DNA of 64,000 nucleotides from an uncultured Saprospiraceae bacterium (GCA_938041325.1 CALIAG010000184.1:20689-84688), one strand, 5' to 3'; numbered from the stretch's first letter, positions 9,801 through 17,795 are shown. Numbers and translations: made by a program. The notes: generated by a model from the letters alone, not told the origin.

Positions 9801-9885
9801 CTGAGGCCCATTGCACTTCCTGTCCATTTGAAGTCCAAATAGAAAAAATTAAGAAACACAACAAAGTGAGTAATTTCAGCCTCAT
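6826..9885 (-). CDS. multidomain OmpA-family envelope protein (discoidin-like, PD40, coiled coil, OmpA)
   Basis: A 1019-residue exported protein. Domains in order: signal peptide (1-21); a ~145-residue discoidin-like beta domain (VQWASDVDDFSSQYG onward); about five PD40/WD40-like beta-propeller repeats (roughly 195-470, with phrases such as SPDGHTLYFARK, AADGKTIYFSSNGHEGYGG and LGPKINTEGNEYNYT); a carboxypeptidase-regulatory-like fold (~475-550); a long charged coiled-coil segment (~560-900) with Gln/Lys-rich linkers; and a C-terminal OmpA peptidoglycan-binding domain (NNLFFDSNKSSL, VEVGGHTNGW, NQRVELKIL). The propeller plus CarbD plus OmpA order resembles T9SS accessory PorE-type proteins. 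The N-terminal discoidin-like domain and the length do not match PorE, so a structural envelope or gliding role is inference. Confidence 0.85.
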   Translation of the reverse strand: MRLKLLTLLCFLIFSIWTSNGQEVQWASDVDDFSSQYGTSDYSAKQVLGVPNAMTGKNLSHMAWVPKKENNAVPEFIKVSFRNAAQIQQVAVAESKNPGSIYRITLYDTKGNKHKIYENKLPRKAVNPYRLFKYTFPKTNYKVKSVKIELKTKAVPGSNQIDAIAISSSRAPIKLKINKVEYNGLVAKPERLSNNVNSNFAERLPIISPDGHTLYFARKYHPQNMGEENNDDIWVSYRELDRSWSRASNIGAPLNNTDHNFVVAMNPAGNILYLANDYRSRNKDGLSVTKKEGRLWSRPKTLKIEDHYNENKFVSYHVSPDGEIILMSVERKSGFGDRDLYVSFKTSNNSYSKPQNLGGKINTVGVESSVFLAADGKTIYFSSNGHEGYGGLDMFMSKRLDDTWRNWSPPKNLGPKINTEGNEYNYTIPASGDYAYFAVDEANSMSALYRIRLPEEVRPDPVMLFSGRIINAETKRPISANLKYQNLNSSKNGKVAQSDGSFQIVLPYGENVGIYAETEGYISVSESMALAGKDPEELDYEDTDLLADSQNSINPEIEELRLRLEDVNKDLEYLDVKRQRASQKNKTQQKRTGIRTSDPELEALKHKFNSAQRDKADTKEKSNRPVTSSSTSSEDRELQAMKERFNKHNQKTDNKDIPQQRQTSPEKKQKDDDELAEMRRRYNKAFGVKTEEEEKPVQQQNTNSNEVPEFEGVDDDFDFELFSSLVHEEMEGELETMTKLELLDENYDGVIRDMERSSSYKNAPAITNLLKNRVKRQLLENYENASTYSPSLELRKMKQEYKDRDVAALEKNIRRTIKPRIEESMRNLYMEDVLLDIESEMAFTLKSIQEKEIRKELEEKIDDQQTQTTQPSRPRVRQKEEPIELTPEYKELEKDILMVPIKVGQTIPMNNLFFDSNKSSLKGESITELARITKFLRNNPNLVVEVGGHTNGWCSHTFANDLSTDRSKVVAEYFYEQGISENKVLYKGYGKTNPIASNDTIKGRKENQRVELKILEILR

Positions 9886-9972
9886 GTTTAATTATAAAGA
9901 GGGTTCTTATTTATATTAACTCAGGGTATATTTATAACAAATCAGTTTAGTCTTAAGTTTTTATTGCTCTCC

Positions 9973-10713
9973 TTAGTTTGCTAAAATTTTAAGCAAACTT
10001 TCCCTTTTTCTCAAGGAAACTTCTATTAATTTACCATCCGTCATCTCCACCATTCCTTGCTTTCCTTTTATAAACCTGCGCACAAAATTCAAATTTATAA
10101 GATGTGATTTATGTGCTCTGAAAAAATCGTCCATAGGGAGGACTTCCTCGTAGTGTTTTAACGTTTTGGTGATTAGAAAGGAAGAATTATCAGCTAAAAA
10201 AACATAAGTATAGTTTCCGTGAGCTTCGCATCTGATTATCTCTTTAAACTTTACAAAAGTAAAGCCATCGGTTGTCGCGAGCGCAATTTTATTCATTTGC
10301 TCACCAGAGAAAGGTTCTTTAAGTATTTTTGAGTCTTCTGATCCTTGTCCCTTATTTATTTTCTTTCTTACTTTTTCAACTGCATTGACCAATTCATCAA
10401 TCTCAATGGGCTTGAGCAAATATCCAGTTGCATGGATTTGAAATGCCTTTAAAGCGTATTCGTCATATGCTGTTGTGAAAATCACTTCAAAAGGAATGTC
10501 TTCACCGTAGTGTTCCACCAACACAAAACCACTTTTTACAGGCATTCTGATATCCAGAAAAACCAAATCAGGCTTGATGGAATCAATGAGCTCTATAGCT
10601 TCATTTACTGAAGCAGCCATACCGACAATATCAAGATCATTGCAGTATTCCTTGCAAAGTTGCTCCAGTAGAAGCCTACTTTTAGACTCATCATCTACAA
10701 TTATGACTCTCAT
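9973..10713 (-). CDS. LytTR-family response regulator
   Basis: A 246-residue two-component regulator. The receiver domain (1-120) has the acidic pair VDDES, the phosphoacceptor D54 in LVFLDIRMP, T81 in FTTAYDEYA and K103 in YLLKPIE. The C-terminal LytTR DNA-binding domain (~145-246) has FVKFKEIIRCEAHGNYTYV and FFRAHKSHLINLNFV. It lies downstream of a histidine kinase and a TonB-dependent receptor on the same strand, so kinase and regulator may act together on receptor expression. A 13-bp direct repeat and a palindrome in its upstream gap are candidate binding sites. LytTR regulators usually pair with LytS-type kinases, and this neighbouring kinase is not of that type. Confidence 0.93.
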   Translation of the reverse strand: MRVIIVDDESKSRLLLEQLCKEYCNDLDIVGMAASVNEAIELIDSIKPDLVFLDIRMPVKSGFVLVEHYGEDIPFEVIFTTAYDEYALKAFQIHATGYLLKPIEIDELVNAVEKVRKKINKGQGSEDSKILKEPFSGEQMNKIALATTDGFTFVKFKEIIRCEAHGNYTYVFLADNSSFLITKTLKHYEEVLPMDDFFRAHKSHLINLNFVRRFIKGKQGMVEMTDGKLIEVSLRKRESLLKILAN

Positions 10714-10728
10714 TGTAAAATTTTAACC

Positions 10729-10794
10729 AAGGAGATATTTACGATAATTACTTATCGTCCACAAGATACGGAATTTGATTAAAGGAGATATTTA
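10729..10794. promoter_or_regulatory. candidate LytTR operator: direct repeats plus palindrome
   Basis: Two perfect copies of AAGGAGATATTTA lie at 10729-10741 and 10782-10794. They are offset by 53 bp, close to five helical turns. Between them is the perfect inverted repeat ACGATAA-ttac-TTATCGT at 10741-10758. The element fills the gap directly upstream of the LytTR regulator gene. LytTR domains bind paired direct repeats, so autoregulation is a reasonable inference. Confidence 0.4.
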
Positions 10795-10825
10795 AGAGAA
10801 AGTTAAGGTAAGGATTGATTGGAGA

Positions 10826-13519
10826 TTAAAATTTGCCTCTCAGAGAAAAGACAAAATTGCGACCCGAGGCACTGACGCCTGAAGCAAATGGACGATAATG
10901 TAAATCAAGGATGTTTTCTACAGCAAAATTAAACGTTAGTTGCTTATTCAGTTTATAACTTGAATAAAAATTCAAGGTGGTCCAGGATAAGGAACCCTCA
11001 CATTCTATTGATTTTACAGCACCCTCTAAGTGATTAACACAAGTTCCTGATTCTTCAAGATTGTCAGAAGTGTCGAATCTGTCGATACTTTCGATATCAC
11101 CTCTCTCATTGATATTTATATTATTAACCGAATAATCTTGTAAAAGCTTAGGGCCATTGTATCTGACTACTGCTTCAAGAGTAAGCTTTTTAGTTGAATA
11201 GCTAATGCTAGCTTGTCCATATACTGGTGGAATGTGTGCTAAAGGAGTTATGGTGTCGAGGGCCAACTCTCCGTTATCTGAGAAAGTTTTGAACGATGTG
11301 GTTCCTTTTGTAAAATTCATTCCAGCACTGAATTTCCATTTTTTATCAATATTCAAAAGCATATTTGCGGATACGCCATAGATGGTGGCTTTATCTACAT
11401 TGAAGTTTTGCTGAATTCCAAATAACTCATCATCTACCAAAATAGTACTATCTGAGCTGCCCGGGACTGTTCCTGGTAAACGTATAATTGCATCATCAAG
11501 CAGAGAATAGAAACCTGTTCCACTTAATTTGAACGTAGTCCCTTTAGAGCGTCTTGTTTTGCCAAATTCTTTGGCTAAAGTAATCTCAGCGTTCGTGGCT
11601 TTTTCTGGTCTTAAATCAGGATTAGGCATGAGCGCTATGTTGCCTTTCATACGCACTTTTGCGAGGTCATCAATGTTCGGAGCTCTAAAAGCTGTTCCCG
11701 CTAATACCCTAAATTGCCAATTGTCTTTCGAATGCCAAGTAATTCCAGCAGCATAACTCAAGTCCGTATTTTCTACTGACAAGCCTTCAGTCATGCTAGT
11801 TGGCCATTCGATGAGGTTTTGATTATCGTTGGAGTATTTTGCAAACAATTTGACGTAAGAATACCTTGCTCCTAAATTGAAATTAATTGTAGAATCTCTG
11901 CTCTTCCATCGATAGTTTGCATAAGCTGCACCAGTAGTCATGGTAGAAAAATCATTAGGATAACGTGTAAAAACCCCACCACTAATTGCACCATTACTGA
12001 CTCTTTCTTTTCCTGCTACAGAGAAAACCTGATTAAAATTTCCTTCAAGACCATATGCAAATACATTATGACCAGACTTGTCTAAATTTTTATCCATATC
12101 TGCTGTAAAAGAATAAACGTAAACATCTTCTAGGTTGAATTCTCTTCTGGCTTTCGTAAACCTTCGACTGACTCTATCTTCATCAATTTTTTGAAATGCT
12201 CCTATGAAAGTTGCTTTATCATAAATCCCTGCGGGTTTAAATGTTCTTGTTTTAAAAGAAGCCAACATTCTTTGTTGAGGTCCATAGAACCATTCTGACC
12301 ATTTGGGTTCGTCTGCAGCAGCGAGCGTATCCGTCAGTGCATCATATCTTGGGACATTATTAGTGGTAGAATATTGAAGGTTAACCACAAAGTATAGGCT
12401 GTCAGAAGGTTGAAAACGCAGTTTTTGCATGAAGTCGATTTGGCTATAACCTGTAGCCGTTTGAATATTCGGATCTCTTTGTCGAACTTCATCAATGTCC
12501 TCATTTCTAAAAGGAAAAAATTCTCTCTTTCCAATATTTGGATAAGCTTCTGGACGATTGTCTCCTGCTCTTAAATCTCCAAAACTAGAATAAGTTAAAC
12601 TGGTAATTGAGCCCCATTTCCTTGCTCCATAATCAACATCTACATGCGTTGTGGTTTGGGTGCTAAAGGAACTGTTTTTTGCAATTGGAGTACCGAATCT
12701 AAAAAAAGCATTGGTCTCCATTTTACCGTAATCCAATCCGTCGTCAAAGACAATTCGAGGTTCTCTTGTTCGAAAGTGAATTACACCTCCCAAAGCATCC
12801 GATCCGTACATCAGCGATCCCGGACCATATATAACTTCCATCTGACTCAATAATTCATTATCAACAGTAATTGCATTTTGCAAATGCCCGTTTCTATATA
12901 TTGCATTATTCATTCTTACACCATCAACAACTAAGAGCACGCGGTTAGCTTCAAAACCTCTAAGGATTGGACTTCCTCCACCGTATTGAGATTTTTGAAC
13001 ATAAGCCCCTCCTGTATTCATCAAGGCATCTGCTGATGTTTGACTATTGATTAATTCTATATCTTTTTTAGTAATTCTATTTATCTGGTAAGGGATTTCC
13101 TCTTCAGGAGCATCAGTTCTTCCAACAATTATTAATGTATCGAGACCAGTACTTCCAGGAAAGAGTTTAATAACGCCTCCTTTTTTACGCAATTCGAAAA
13201 AGGGGATTTTAAGCGTTTGATAGCCGATATAAGAGAAGTTGATGATGTCTCTATGACCTAAATCCTTGATGGATATTTTACCGTCATAATCAGTTGCTCC
13301 GGTAAAGGTCGACATATCGTCTGTATAGACACTTACGCCTATTAAAGGTTCTGATGTTGTACCGTCGATAACTTTTATGGAAAGATCAATGTTTGAAATA
13401 AAAGAAGGGTTACTGAACGCTAAGAATGGGCAAGCCAGGACCAAGAAAAGCATAATGCAAATTGATCGTGTCGCTATAGTGCAGTTATAATATTTGAATA
13501 ACGGTTTTCTTTCTTCCAC
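10826..13519 (-). CDS. TonB-dependent outer-membrane receptor, haem-receptor-like
   Basis: An 897-residue receptor. An N-terminal membrane-targeting segment (~15-37) is followed by a carboxypeptidase-D regulatory-like domain (LSIKVIDGTTSEPLIGVSV), a plug domain (ITKKDIELINSQTSADAL, then SPILRGFEANRVLLVVDGVR and GPGSLMYGSDALGGVIHF) and a 22-strand-type barrel ending in aromatic F (NFVFSLRGKF). The SPILRGFEANRVLLVVDGVRM wording resembles the haemoglobin/transferrin receptor branch, so a haem or iron ligand is possible but unproven. The start is a GTG whose codon lies 1 bp from the stop codon of the kinase gene, suggesting translational coupling. An internal ATG at codon 23 (IMLFLVLACPFLAFS) is an alternative start with a cleaner signal peptide. 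Confidence 0.92.
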   Translation of the reverse strand: MEERKPLFKYYNCTIATRSICIMLFLVLACPFLAFSNPSFISNIDLSIKVIDGTTSEPLIGVSVYTDDMSTFTGATDYDGKISIKDLGHRDIINFSYIGYQTLKIPFFELRKKGGVIKLFPGSTGLDTLIIVGRTDAPEEEIPYQINRITKKDIELINSQTSADALMNTGGAYVQKSQYGGGSPILRGFEANRVLLVVDGVRMNNAIYRNGHLQNAITVDNELLSQMEVIYGPGSLMYGSDALGGVIHFRTREPRIVFDDGLDYGKMETNAFFRFGTPIAKNSSFSTQTTTHVDVDYGARKWGSITSLTYSSFGDLRAGDNRPEAYPNIGKREFFPFRNEDIDEVRQRDPNIQTATGYSQIDFMQKLRFQPSDSLYFVVNLQYSTTNNVPRYDALTDTLAAADEPKWSEWFYGPQQRMLASFKTRTFKPAGIYDKATFIGAFQKIDEDRVSRRFTKARREFNLEDVYVYSFTADMDKNLDKSGHNVFAYGLEGNFNQVFSVAGKERVSNGAISGGVFTRYPNDFSTMTTGAAYANYRWKSRDSTINFNLGARYSYVKLFAKYSNDNQNLIEWPTSMTEGLSVENTDLSYAAGITWHSKDNWQFRVLAGTAFRAPNIDDLAKVRMKGNIALMPNPDLRPEKATNAEITLAKEFGKTRRSKGTTFKLSGTGFYSLLDDAIIRLPGTVPGSSDSTILVDDELFGIQQNFNVDKATIYGVSANMLLNIDKKWKFSAGMNFTKGTTSFKTFSDNGELALDTITPLAHIPPVYGQASISYSTKKLTLEAVVRYNGPKLLQDYSVNNININERGDIESIDRFDTSDNLEESGTCVNHLEGAVKSIECEGSLSWTTLNFYSSYKLNKQLTFNFAVENILDLHYRPFASGVSASGRNFVFSLRGKF

Positions 13520-13520
13520 T

Positions 13521-14678
13521 TTATTGTCCTTTGGGGAGTTTAATCGTAAAAGTAGTACCCTCCACTTCTGATGACTTTTTTACAAAAATCCTGCCAGAGT
13601 GGTAGTCTTCTATGATTCTTTTGGCTAGTGAAAGACCTAATCCCCATCCTCTTTTTTTAGTAGAATATCCTGGTTGAAAAACAGTTTTAAATTTGGAAGC
13701 AGGGATACCAGATCCTGTGTCCGATATTTCAATATTTACATAGTTGGCTTCATCCGTTACAACGGCTTTAATTTTACCGGTACTACCCATGGCATCTAGT
13801 GCATTACGGAGTAAGTTTTCGACTACCCATGCGAAAAGAGGGGGATTTATATTAACCATCCTTTCCACCGAATTTGGATCAGGGAATTCGAAAGCCACTT
13901 TTCTAGGCGCTCTACGTTGCATGTAGACTCTGCATTCTTCTAATTCATGCATAATATTGACCGCTTCTAAATCTGGTGATGAACCTATTTTTGAAAATCG
14001 ATCTGCAATAAGGTCTAATCGGTCAACATCATTTCCCAATTCTTTAACGACCTCATGAATATTAGGATCATCAGTCATTATCTTCAAGTGTTCTATCCAA
14101 GCGACTATTGCTGAAATAGGTGTTCCTAACTGATGCGCAGTTTCTTTTGCCATCCCTACCCAAACCCGATTTTGTTCTGATCGGCGTGCGGAACTAAATA
14201 AGAAATACCCAATGGTCATAAATGTGCCAAAAAGTAAAACCTGCAATAAAGGAAAATAAGTAAGCAGGGTAAGTAGTTGCGATTTTTTATAATAAATCGT
14301 GTAATTGTCAGGAATGATAATAGGTTCGGGACCACTAATTTTGATCTTATCTAGTTCCTTTTCAAGGAATTCCAGGTCCTCATCTTTGTCACCAAAATTT
14401 TTTGCGTAATCAATTTTACCAGCGGTATTGACTACAATCGCTGGAATATCAGTATTGGATTTTATTATTTCTAATTGAAAGGTAAGGTCAGCATTATCAC
14501 CGGCATCACCTGTATTTAAGGATTCCCAAGCTTGCGCAAGGAGTCTTGCTTTATCTCTTTCTCCATCGGCCAAGCGTTGAGCGAGATAGTTGGTGTAAAA
14601 CATAGAGATGGTAAGAATAATAACACCTGCAATGGCGAGATAAATTTTCCATCTTGATTTCTGTTCGTAAATATCCAT
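13521..14678 (-). CDS. membrane sensor histidine kinase
   Basis: A 385-residue kinase with two membrane helices (about 11-30 and 139-161) flanking a ~105-residue periplasmic sensor region. The H box is ETAHQLGTPISA with phosphoacceptor H182. The ATPase domain shows the N box (VVENLLRNALDAMG), G1 (DTGSGIP) and G2 (GWGLGLSLAKRI). The AHQLGTPISA form is typical of Bacteroidota kinases. It is the first gene of a minus-strand cluster: kinase, then TonB receptor 1 bp downstream, then LytTR regulator 112 bp further on. The sensor region has no recognisable ligand-binding fold by eye. Confidence 0.92.
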   Translation of the reverse strand: MDIYEQKSRWKIYLAIAGVIILTISMFYTNYLAQRLADGERDKARLLAQAWESLNTGDAGDNADLTFQLEIIKSNTDIPAIVVNTAGKIDYAKNFGDKDEDLEFLEKELDKIKISGPEPIIIPDNYTIYYKKSQLLTLLTYFPLLQVLLFGTFMTIGYFLFSSARRSEQNRVWVGMAKETAHQLGTPISAIVAWIEHLKIMTDDPNIHEVVKELGNDVDRLDLIADRFSKIGSSPDLEAVNIMHELEECRVYMQRRAPRKVAFEFPDPNSVERMVNINPPLFAWVVENLLRNALDAMGSTGKIKAVVTDEANYVNIEISDTGSGIPASKFKTVFQPGYSTKKRGWGLGLSLAKRIIEDYHSGRIFVKKSSEVEGTTFTIKLPKGQ

Positions 14679-14979
14679 TCCTAAAGAAGGTTTTTCAAAT
14701 GATCTTTGAATAGTTCAATACATCAATACAAATCCTCCAATCTATTAACGTCAATATTGCTTGCTTTGTGTTTCAGCAGAGAAGTAAATAAAGTTTTGAG
14801 TTAAATTTTGACATTTATAGTCAAGAAAAAGGCGAAAAGTATTTCGTGGATAGGTTCAATAGAATTAATATTTTATTGCATTCCTAGCTGCAATTTAAGA
14901 ATAGGATCTATATTATTTATTTTTTATATCAAAACATAACGTTTTTTATAAGAGTTTGGGAAAAGCTATGATTTTAGAT

Positions 14980-15012
14980 TTTGGCTAAATGGCTGCAAAA
15001 GAAGTATCTTTG
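14980..15012 (+). promoter_or_regulatory. predicted rlmN promoter giving a leaderless or near-leaderless mRNA
   Basis: TTTG at 14980-14983 and TATCTTTG (TAnnTTTG) at 15005-15012 are separated by 21 bp, which fits the Bacteroidota -33/-7 consensus. The start codon ATG begins at 15017, roughly where transcription should start, so the message would have almost no leader. Confidence 0.55.
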
Positions 15013-15016
15013 TGCA

Positions 15017-16057
15017 ATGGAAAAGATTGATATCCGAAAATTCGGGAAGAAGGAATTAGAAGATATTTTTGTTGAACTAGGAGAACAAAAATTTCGTGCT
15101 AGACAAGTCTATGAGTGGCTGTGGCAAAAAGGAGCGCAATCTTTTGATAGCATGAGTAACTTAAGTAAGAGTCTCAGAGAAAGTTTGAAAGAAAAGTTTG
15201 TCATTAATGGAATAGAAACGGACAAAGTCCAGGTCAGCAATGACGGCACAATAAAAAGCCGATTTAAACTTTTTGATGGTCATTTAATAGAATCCGTTTT
15301 AATTCCAGTACCCTCGGATAAAAGGTTTACTGTTTGTGTTTCATCGCAGGTTGGTTGTAGTTTAACCTGTACTTTTTGTGCCACAGGAAGAATGAAGCGA
15401 GTTAGAAATTTGGATGCTGGAGAGATTTATGATCAAGTGGTTGAAGTGAATAAACAATCTTTGGAAAAATTCGATCGACCGCTGACCAATATTGTATATA
15501 TGGGAATGGGAGAGCCTTTGTTGGCGTATAGAAGTCTGATTGAAAGTATAGAACATATTTGTTCGGAAGAGGGACTTCATATGTCACCACGTAGGATAAC
15601 CGTTAGTACAGCAGGGATTGCTAAAATGATAAAAAAATTAGCGGATGATGAGGTGAGATTTAATTTGGCGCTGTCTTTACATGCTGCAGATGATCAAAAG
15701 CGGAATCAGATTATGCCAATCAATGAACAGAATAATCTTGCAAACTTAATGGAGTCCTTAATTTATTTTTACGAAAAAACTAAAAATAAAATTAGCTATG
15801 AGTACATCGCTTTTCAGGATTTTAATGACTCCATTGAAGATGCTAAAAATCTTGTAAAGCTTTGCCACAACTTTCCAGTAAAAGTGAATATCATCGAATA
15901 TAACCCAATCGATGGAGCCCCGTTTTTAAAATCTTCTGAAAAGAACATCGACGAGTTTGCGAATTACCTGCGCCGACATAAAATAATGGTAACCGTAAGA
16001 AGGAGTAGAGGTAGAGATATTGATGCTGCTTGCGGGCAATTGGCGAATAAGGAATAA
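15017..16057 (+). CDS. rlmN: RlmN, dual-specificity 23S rRNA A2503 / tRNA A37 C2-methyltransferase
   Basis: A 346-residue radical-SAM methyltransferase that methylates C2 of A2503 in 23S rRNA and of A37 in some tRNAs. The radical-SAM cysteines are in CSLTCTFCATG, preceded by VSSQVGC. VYMGMGEPLLAY and the C-terminal resolving cysteine in DIDAACGQLA are diagnostic. I chose ATG 15017 (MEKIDIRKFGKKELEDIF). The frame extends upstream to a TTG at 14981, but that extension overlaps the predicted promoter and family proteins start near MEKIDI. Divergent from the kinase gene. The 300 bp upstream of the promoter show no further feature. Confidence 0.95.
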   Translation: MEKIDIRKFGKKELEDIFVELGEQKFRARQVYEWLWQKGAQSFDSMSNLSKSLRESLKEKFVINGIETDKVQVSNDGTIKSRFKLFDGHLIESVLIPVPSDKRFTVCVSSQVGCSLTCTFCATGRMKRVRNLDAGEIYDQVVEVNKQSLEKFDRPLTNIVYMGMGEPLLAYRSLIESIEHICSEEGLHMSPRRITVSTAGIAKMIKKLADDEVRFNLALSLHAADDQKRNQIMPINEQNNLANLMESLIYFYEKTKNKISYEYIAFQDFNDSIEDAKNLVKLCHNFPVKVNIIEYNPIDGAPFLKSSEKNIDEFANYLRRHKIMVTVRRSRGRDIDAACGQLANKE

Positions 16058-16076
16058 TATAATCTTTAAGTTTAAA

Positions 16077-16110
16077 AGCTCCTCTCCGTTAGGAAAGGAG
16101 CTGGTTCTTT
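16077..16110 (+). terminator. probable rlmN terminator
   Basis: AGCTCCTCTCC-gtta-GGAAAGGAGCT forms an 11-bp stem with one mismatch and a tetraloop, 20 bp after the rlmN stop. The following sequence (GGTTCTTTA) is only moderately U-rich. Confidence 0.55.
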
Positions 16111-16670
16111 AGGAATGATTCATTACATTGTTTCAATGTGATAGGTTAATTTTTCCTTGAAACAAATATTGAATCTAATTGCAAACGACTTGATTCGCAG
16201 GACTTCATCCTAAGAATTGACAAGGATGAACTCCAAAAAGGATTAGACATATTTTTACAGATGTCCGAAATTTGGCAGCCTTTCTGAGATTGGTGCCAAA
16301 AAAATTCATAGGATTAGTGAAAACCAAGCTCCATCAAATATCACTATCAATGATGGACAGATAATTATCTTACCTAATTGTGTTTTTTCATAGCAAATGT
16401 AAGGGAGTCTTTGCTGCTGGGCAGCAATAATACTAATCGGTATTGTCCAAGCTAGCAAGCAAGTGGACGATTAAAAGTGTGTCGGTTAAAGGGAACTTCT
16501 TAGAAAGGGTTTTAGGAAGAAGCTTGAGCAATTGCCTAAATTGTTTCAAACCTTAAAACAAATATAGATTGAAATTTCTGAAATAGAATGGTGAAGGGGA
16601 CGTCGTTTTTAAAACGGTGCTTTTTGAGAAGGGTACGGTGGAAAAGATTGAGTAAAAGGAAAAACGACCA
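16111..16670 (+). other. 560-bp stretch without an intact gene, possibly decayed coding sequence
   Basis: No complete ORF is present. Several short protein-like stretches run on the plus strand in shifting frames. One reads KIHRISENQAPSN then GQIIILP (about 16300-16375), which recalls the end of a LysM repeat. Another is KGNFLERVLG (about 16480-16520), followed after a shift by KLEQLPKLFQTLKQI, and then GEGDVVFKTVLFEKGTVEKI (about 16590-16650). The alternation of coding-like segments with stops suggests one or two degraded genes, but I cannot name the ancestor. Confidence 0.25.
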
Positions 16671-16676
16671 AATAAA

Positions 16677-16706
16677 AAAGCTCCCTTTTTTGAAAAAGGA
16701 AGCTTT
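16677..16706 (-). terminator. tRNA-Gln terminator
   Basis: Read on the minus strand, AAAGCTTCCTTTTT pairs with AAAAGGGAGCTTT (one mismatch) and is followed by a T run. It starts 2-3 bp after the 3' end of the tRNA gene. Confidence 0.7.
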
Positions 16707-16708
16707 AG

Positions 16709-16779
16709 TTGACCCACAAGGACTCGAACCTTGAATAACGGTACCAAAAACCGTAGTGTTACCATTACACCATGGGTCA
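16709..16779 (-). tRNA. tRNA-Gln (anticodon UUG)
   Basis: A 71-nt cloverleaf on the minus strand. Acceptor stem TGACCCA/TGGGTCA; D arm GTGT-aatggta-ACAC; anticodon stem ACGGT/ACCGT around loop TTTTGGT (anticodon TTG); variable loop TATT; T arm CAAGG-TTCGAGT-CCTTG; discriminator A. CCA is not encoded. A -7 box lies 25 bp upstream and a hairpin terminator immediately downstream, so this is a single-tRNA transcription unit. Confidence 0.95.
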
Positions 16780-16803
16780 ATCCGTGCTTTTAAGAAGCGA
16801 TTG

Positions 16804-16811
16804 CAAATTTA
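16804..16811 (-). promoter_or_regulatory. predicted -7 box for tRNA-Gln
   Basis: The minus strand reads TAAATTTG, a perfect TAnnTTTG match. The implied start near 16797 gives an 18-nt 5' leader, normal for a tRNA precursor. No -33 element is seen. Confidence 0.45.
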
Positions 16812-16864
16812 TAACAAATAAAGGAATATGTAAAGTTCCTTTTCAGGTTTTTTTAAAGAAAGTT

Positions 16865-17710
16865 TTATGCTCGAAGGTCTTTTGATGCAATTAATGACAC
16901 TATTTTGTTGAATAACTGCTCATCATTCAGAATATCATACAGGATTTCGTGGTATTCTGCAAAGCTCGGTAAGTTATTGTGCCCGCCATCTTCGATATTA
17001 AAAAGTTGACTTTTATGGCCCGCGACCTCTTTTAACTTCAAACTATCTTTAAATGGGATGAGCCGATCCTTGTTTCCATGAATAAAAAATATTGGACAGG
17101 TTACTTTTTTGATAAACAAATCTGTTCGAATTTGATATTTTAAAAGCCATTTGATAGGAAGAATGAATCCGTATCTTTTTATTTGATTAAGAAAACTGAA
17201 ATAAGGAGAGTCTAAAATCAGCATTTTAGGACTGTTCCATGAAGCAATTCGAGTAGCTATACCACTTCCCAGTGAGCGACCATAAATAATAATTCTATCC
17301 TCTGTATATTTTTCGGAAAGCCATTTATAGACATGTTGTGTATCGTTATACAAAATGGATTCCGTTCTTTTGCCACGACTCTTTCCAAATCCACGATAAT
17401 CAATCATGAAAAAATCATAGCCCTTGCTCACGAAATCTCGAGCGAATTTACCCCATCCTTTAATTGATCTGGAATTTCCTTTGAAATAATAAACGACTCC
17501 TTTTGAGTTAGGTACTTTAAAATGTAATCCATTTATTGTCCCTCCATCTTCCATTTCGAAATTCACTTCATCAAAAGGGAAAGGGTAATCGTATTTAAAA
17601 TGCTGAGGGAGAATTTCGGGGCGGAAAAAAAAGTAATCTTGGATAAAATAGAACAATAGGCACAGCACTACATATACTATTGCTATTGTTATGAAAATAT
17701 TGATATCCAT
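16865..17710 (-). CDS. membrane-anchored alpha/beta hydrolase (BEM46/YfhR-like)
   Basis: A 281-residue protein with one N-terminal membrane helix (about 5-23) and an alpha/beta-hydrolase domain. The nucleophile elbow is GRSLGSG (IIYGRSLGSGIATRIA). The acid is probably in FFIHGNKDRLIPF and the histidine in IEDGGHNNLPSF. YFKGNSRSIKGWG and MIDYRGFGKSRG are typical of the BEM46/YfhR group. The substrate is unknown. It lies 85 bp downstream of hpt on the same strand and may be the last gene of that transcription unit. Confidence 0.85.
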   Translation of the reverse strand: MDINIFITIAIVYVVLCLLFYFIQDYFFFRPEILPQHFKYDYPFPFDEVNFEMEDGGTINGLHFKVPNSKGVVYYFKGNSRSIKGWGKFARDFVSKGYDFFMIDYRGFGKSRGKRTESILYNDTQHVYKWLSEKYTEDRIIIYGRSLGSGIATRIASWNSPKMLILDSPYFSFLNQIKRYGFILPIKWLLKYQIRTDLFIKKVTCPIFFIHGNKDRLIPFKDSLKLKEVAGHKSQLFNIEDGGHNNLPSFAEYHEILYDILNDEQLFNKIVSLIASKDLRA

Positions 17711-17795
17711 ACTTTTTTAATCCTGTTTGGAAAGATTGACCATTACGATCAGCTACAAGATTTAAATTACCTTTTTTTACTGAGATATAAAAGCA

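Noticed and set aside
14982..14997. Sigma-54-like TGGC-N8-TGCA with correct GG/GC spacing before rlmN
   Set aside because: Several consensus positions differ, it overlaps a better TAnnTTTG promoter, and rlmN is not a usual sigma-54 target.
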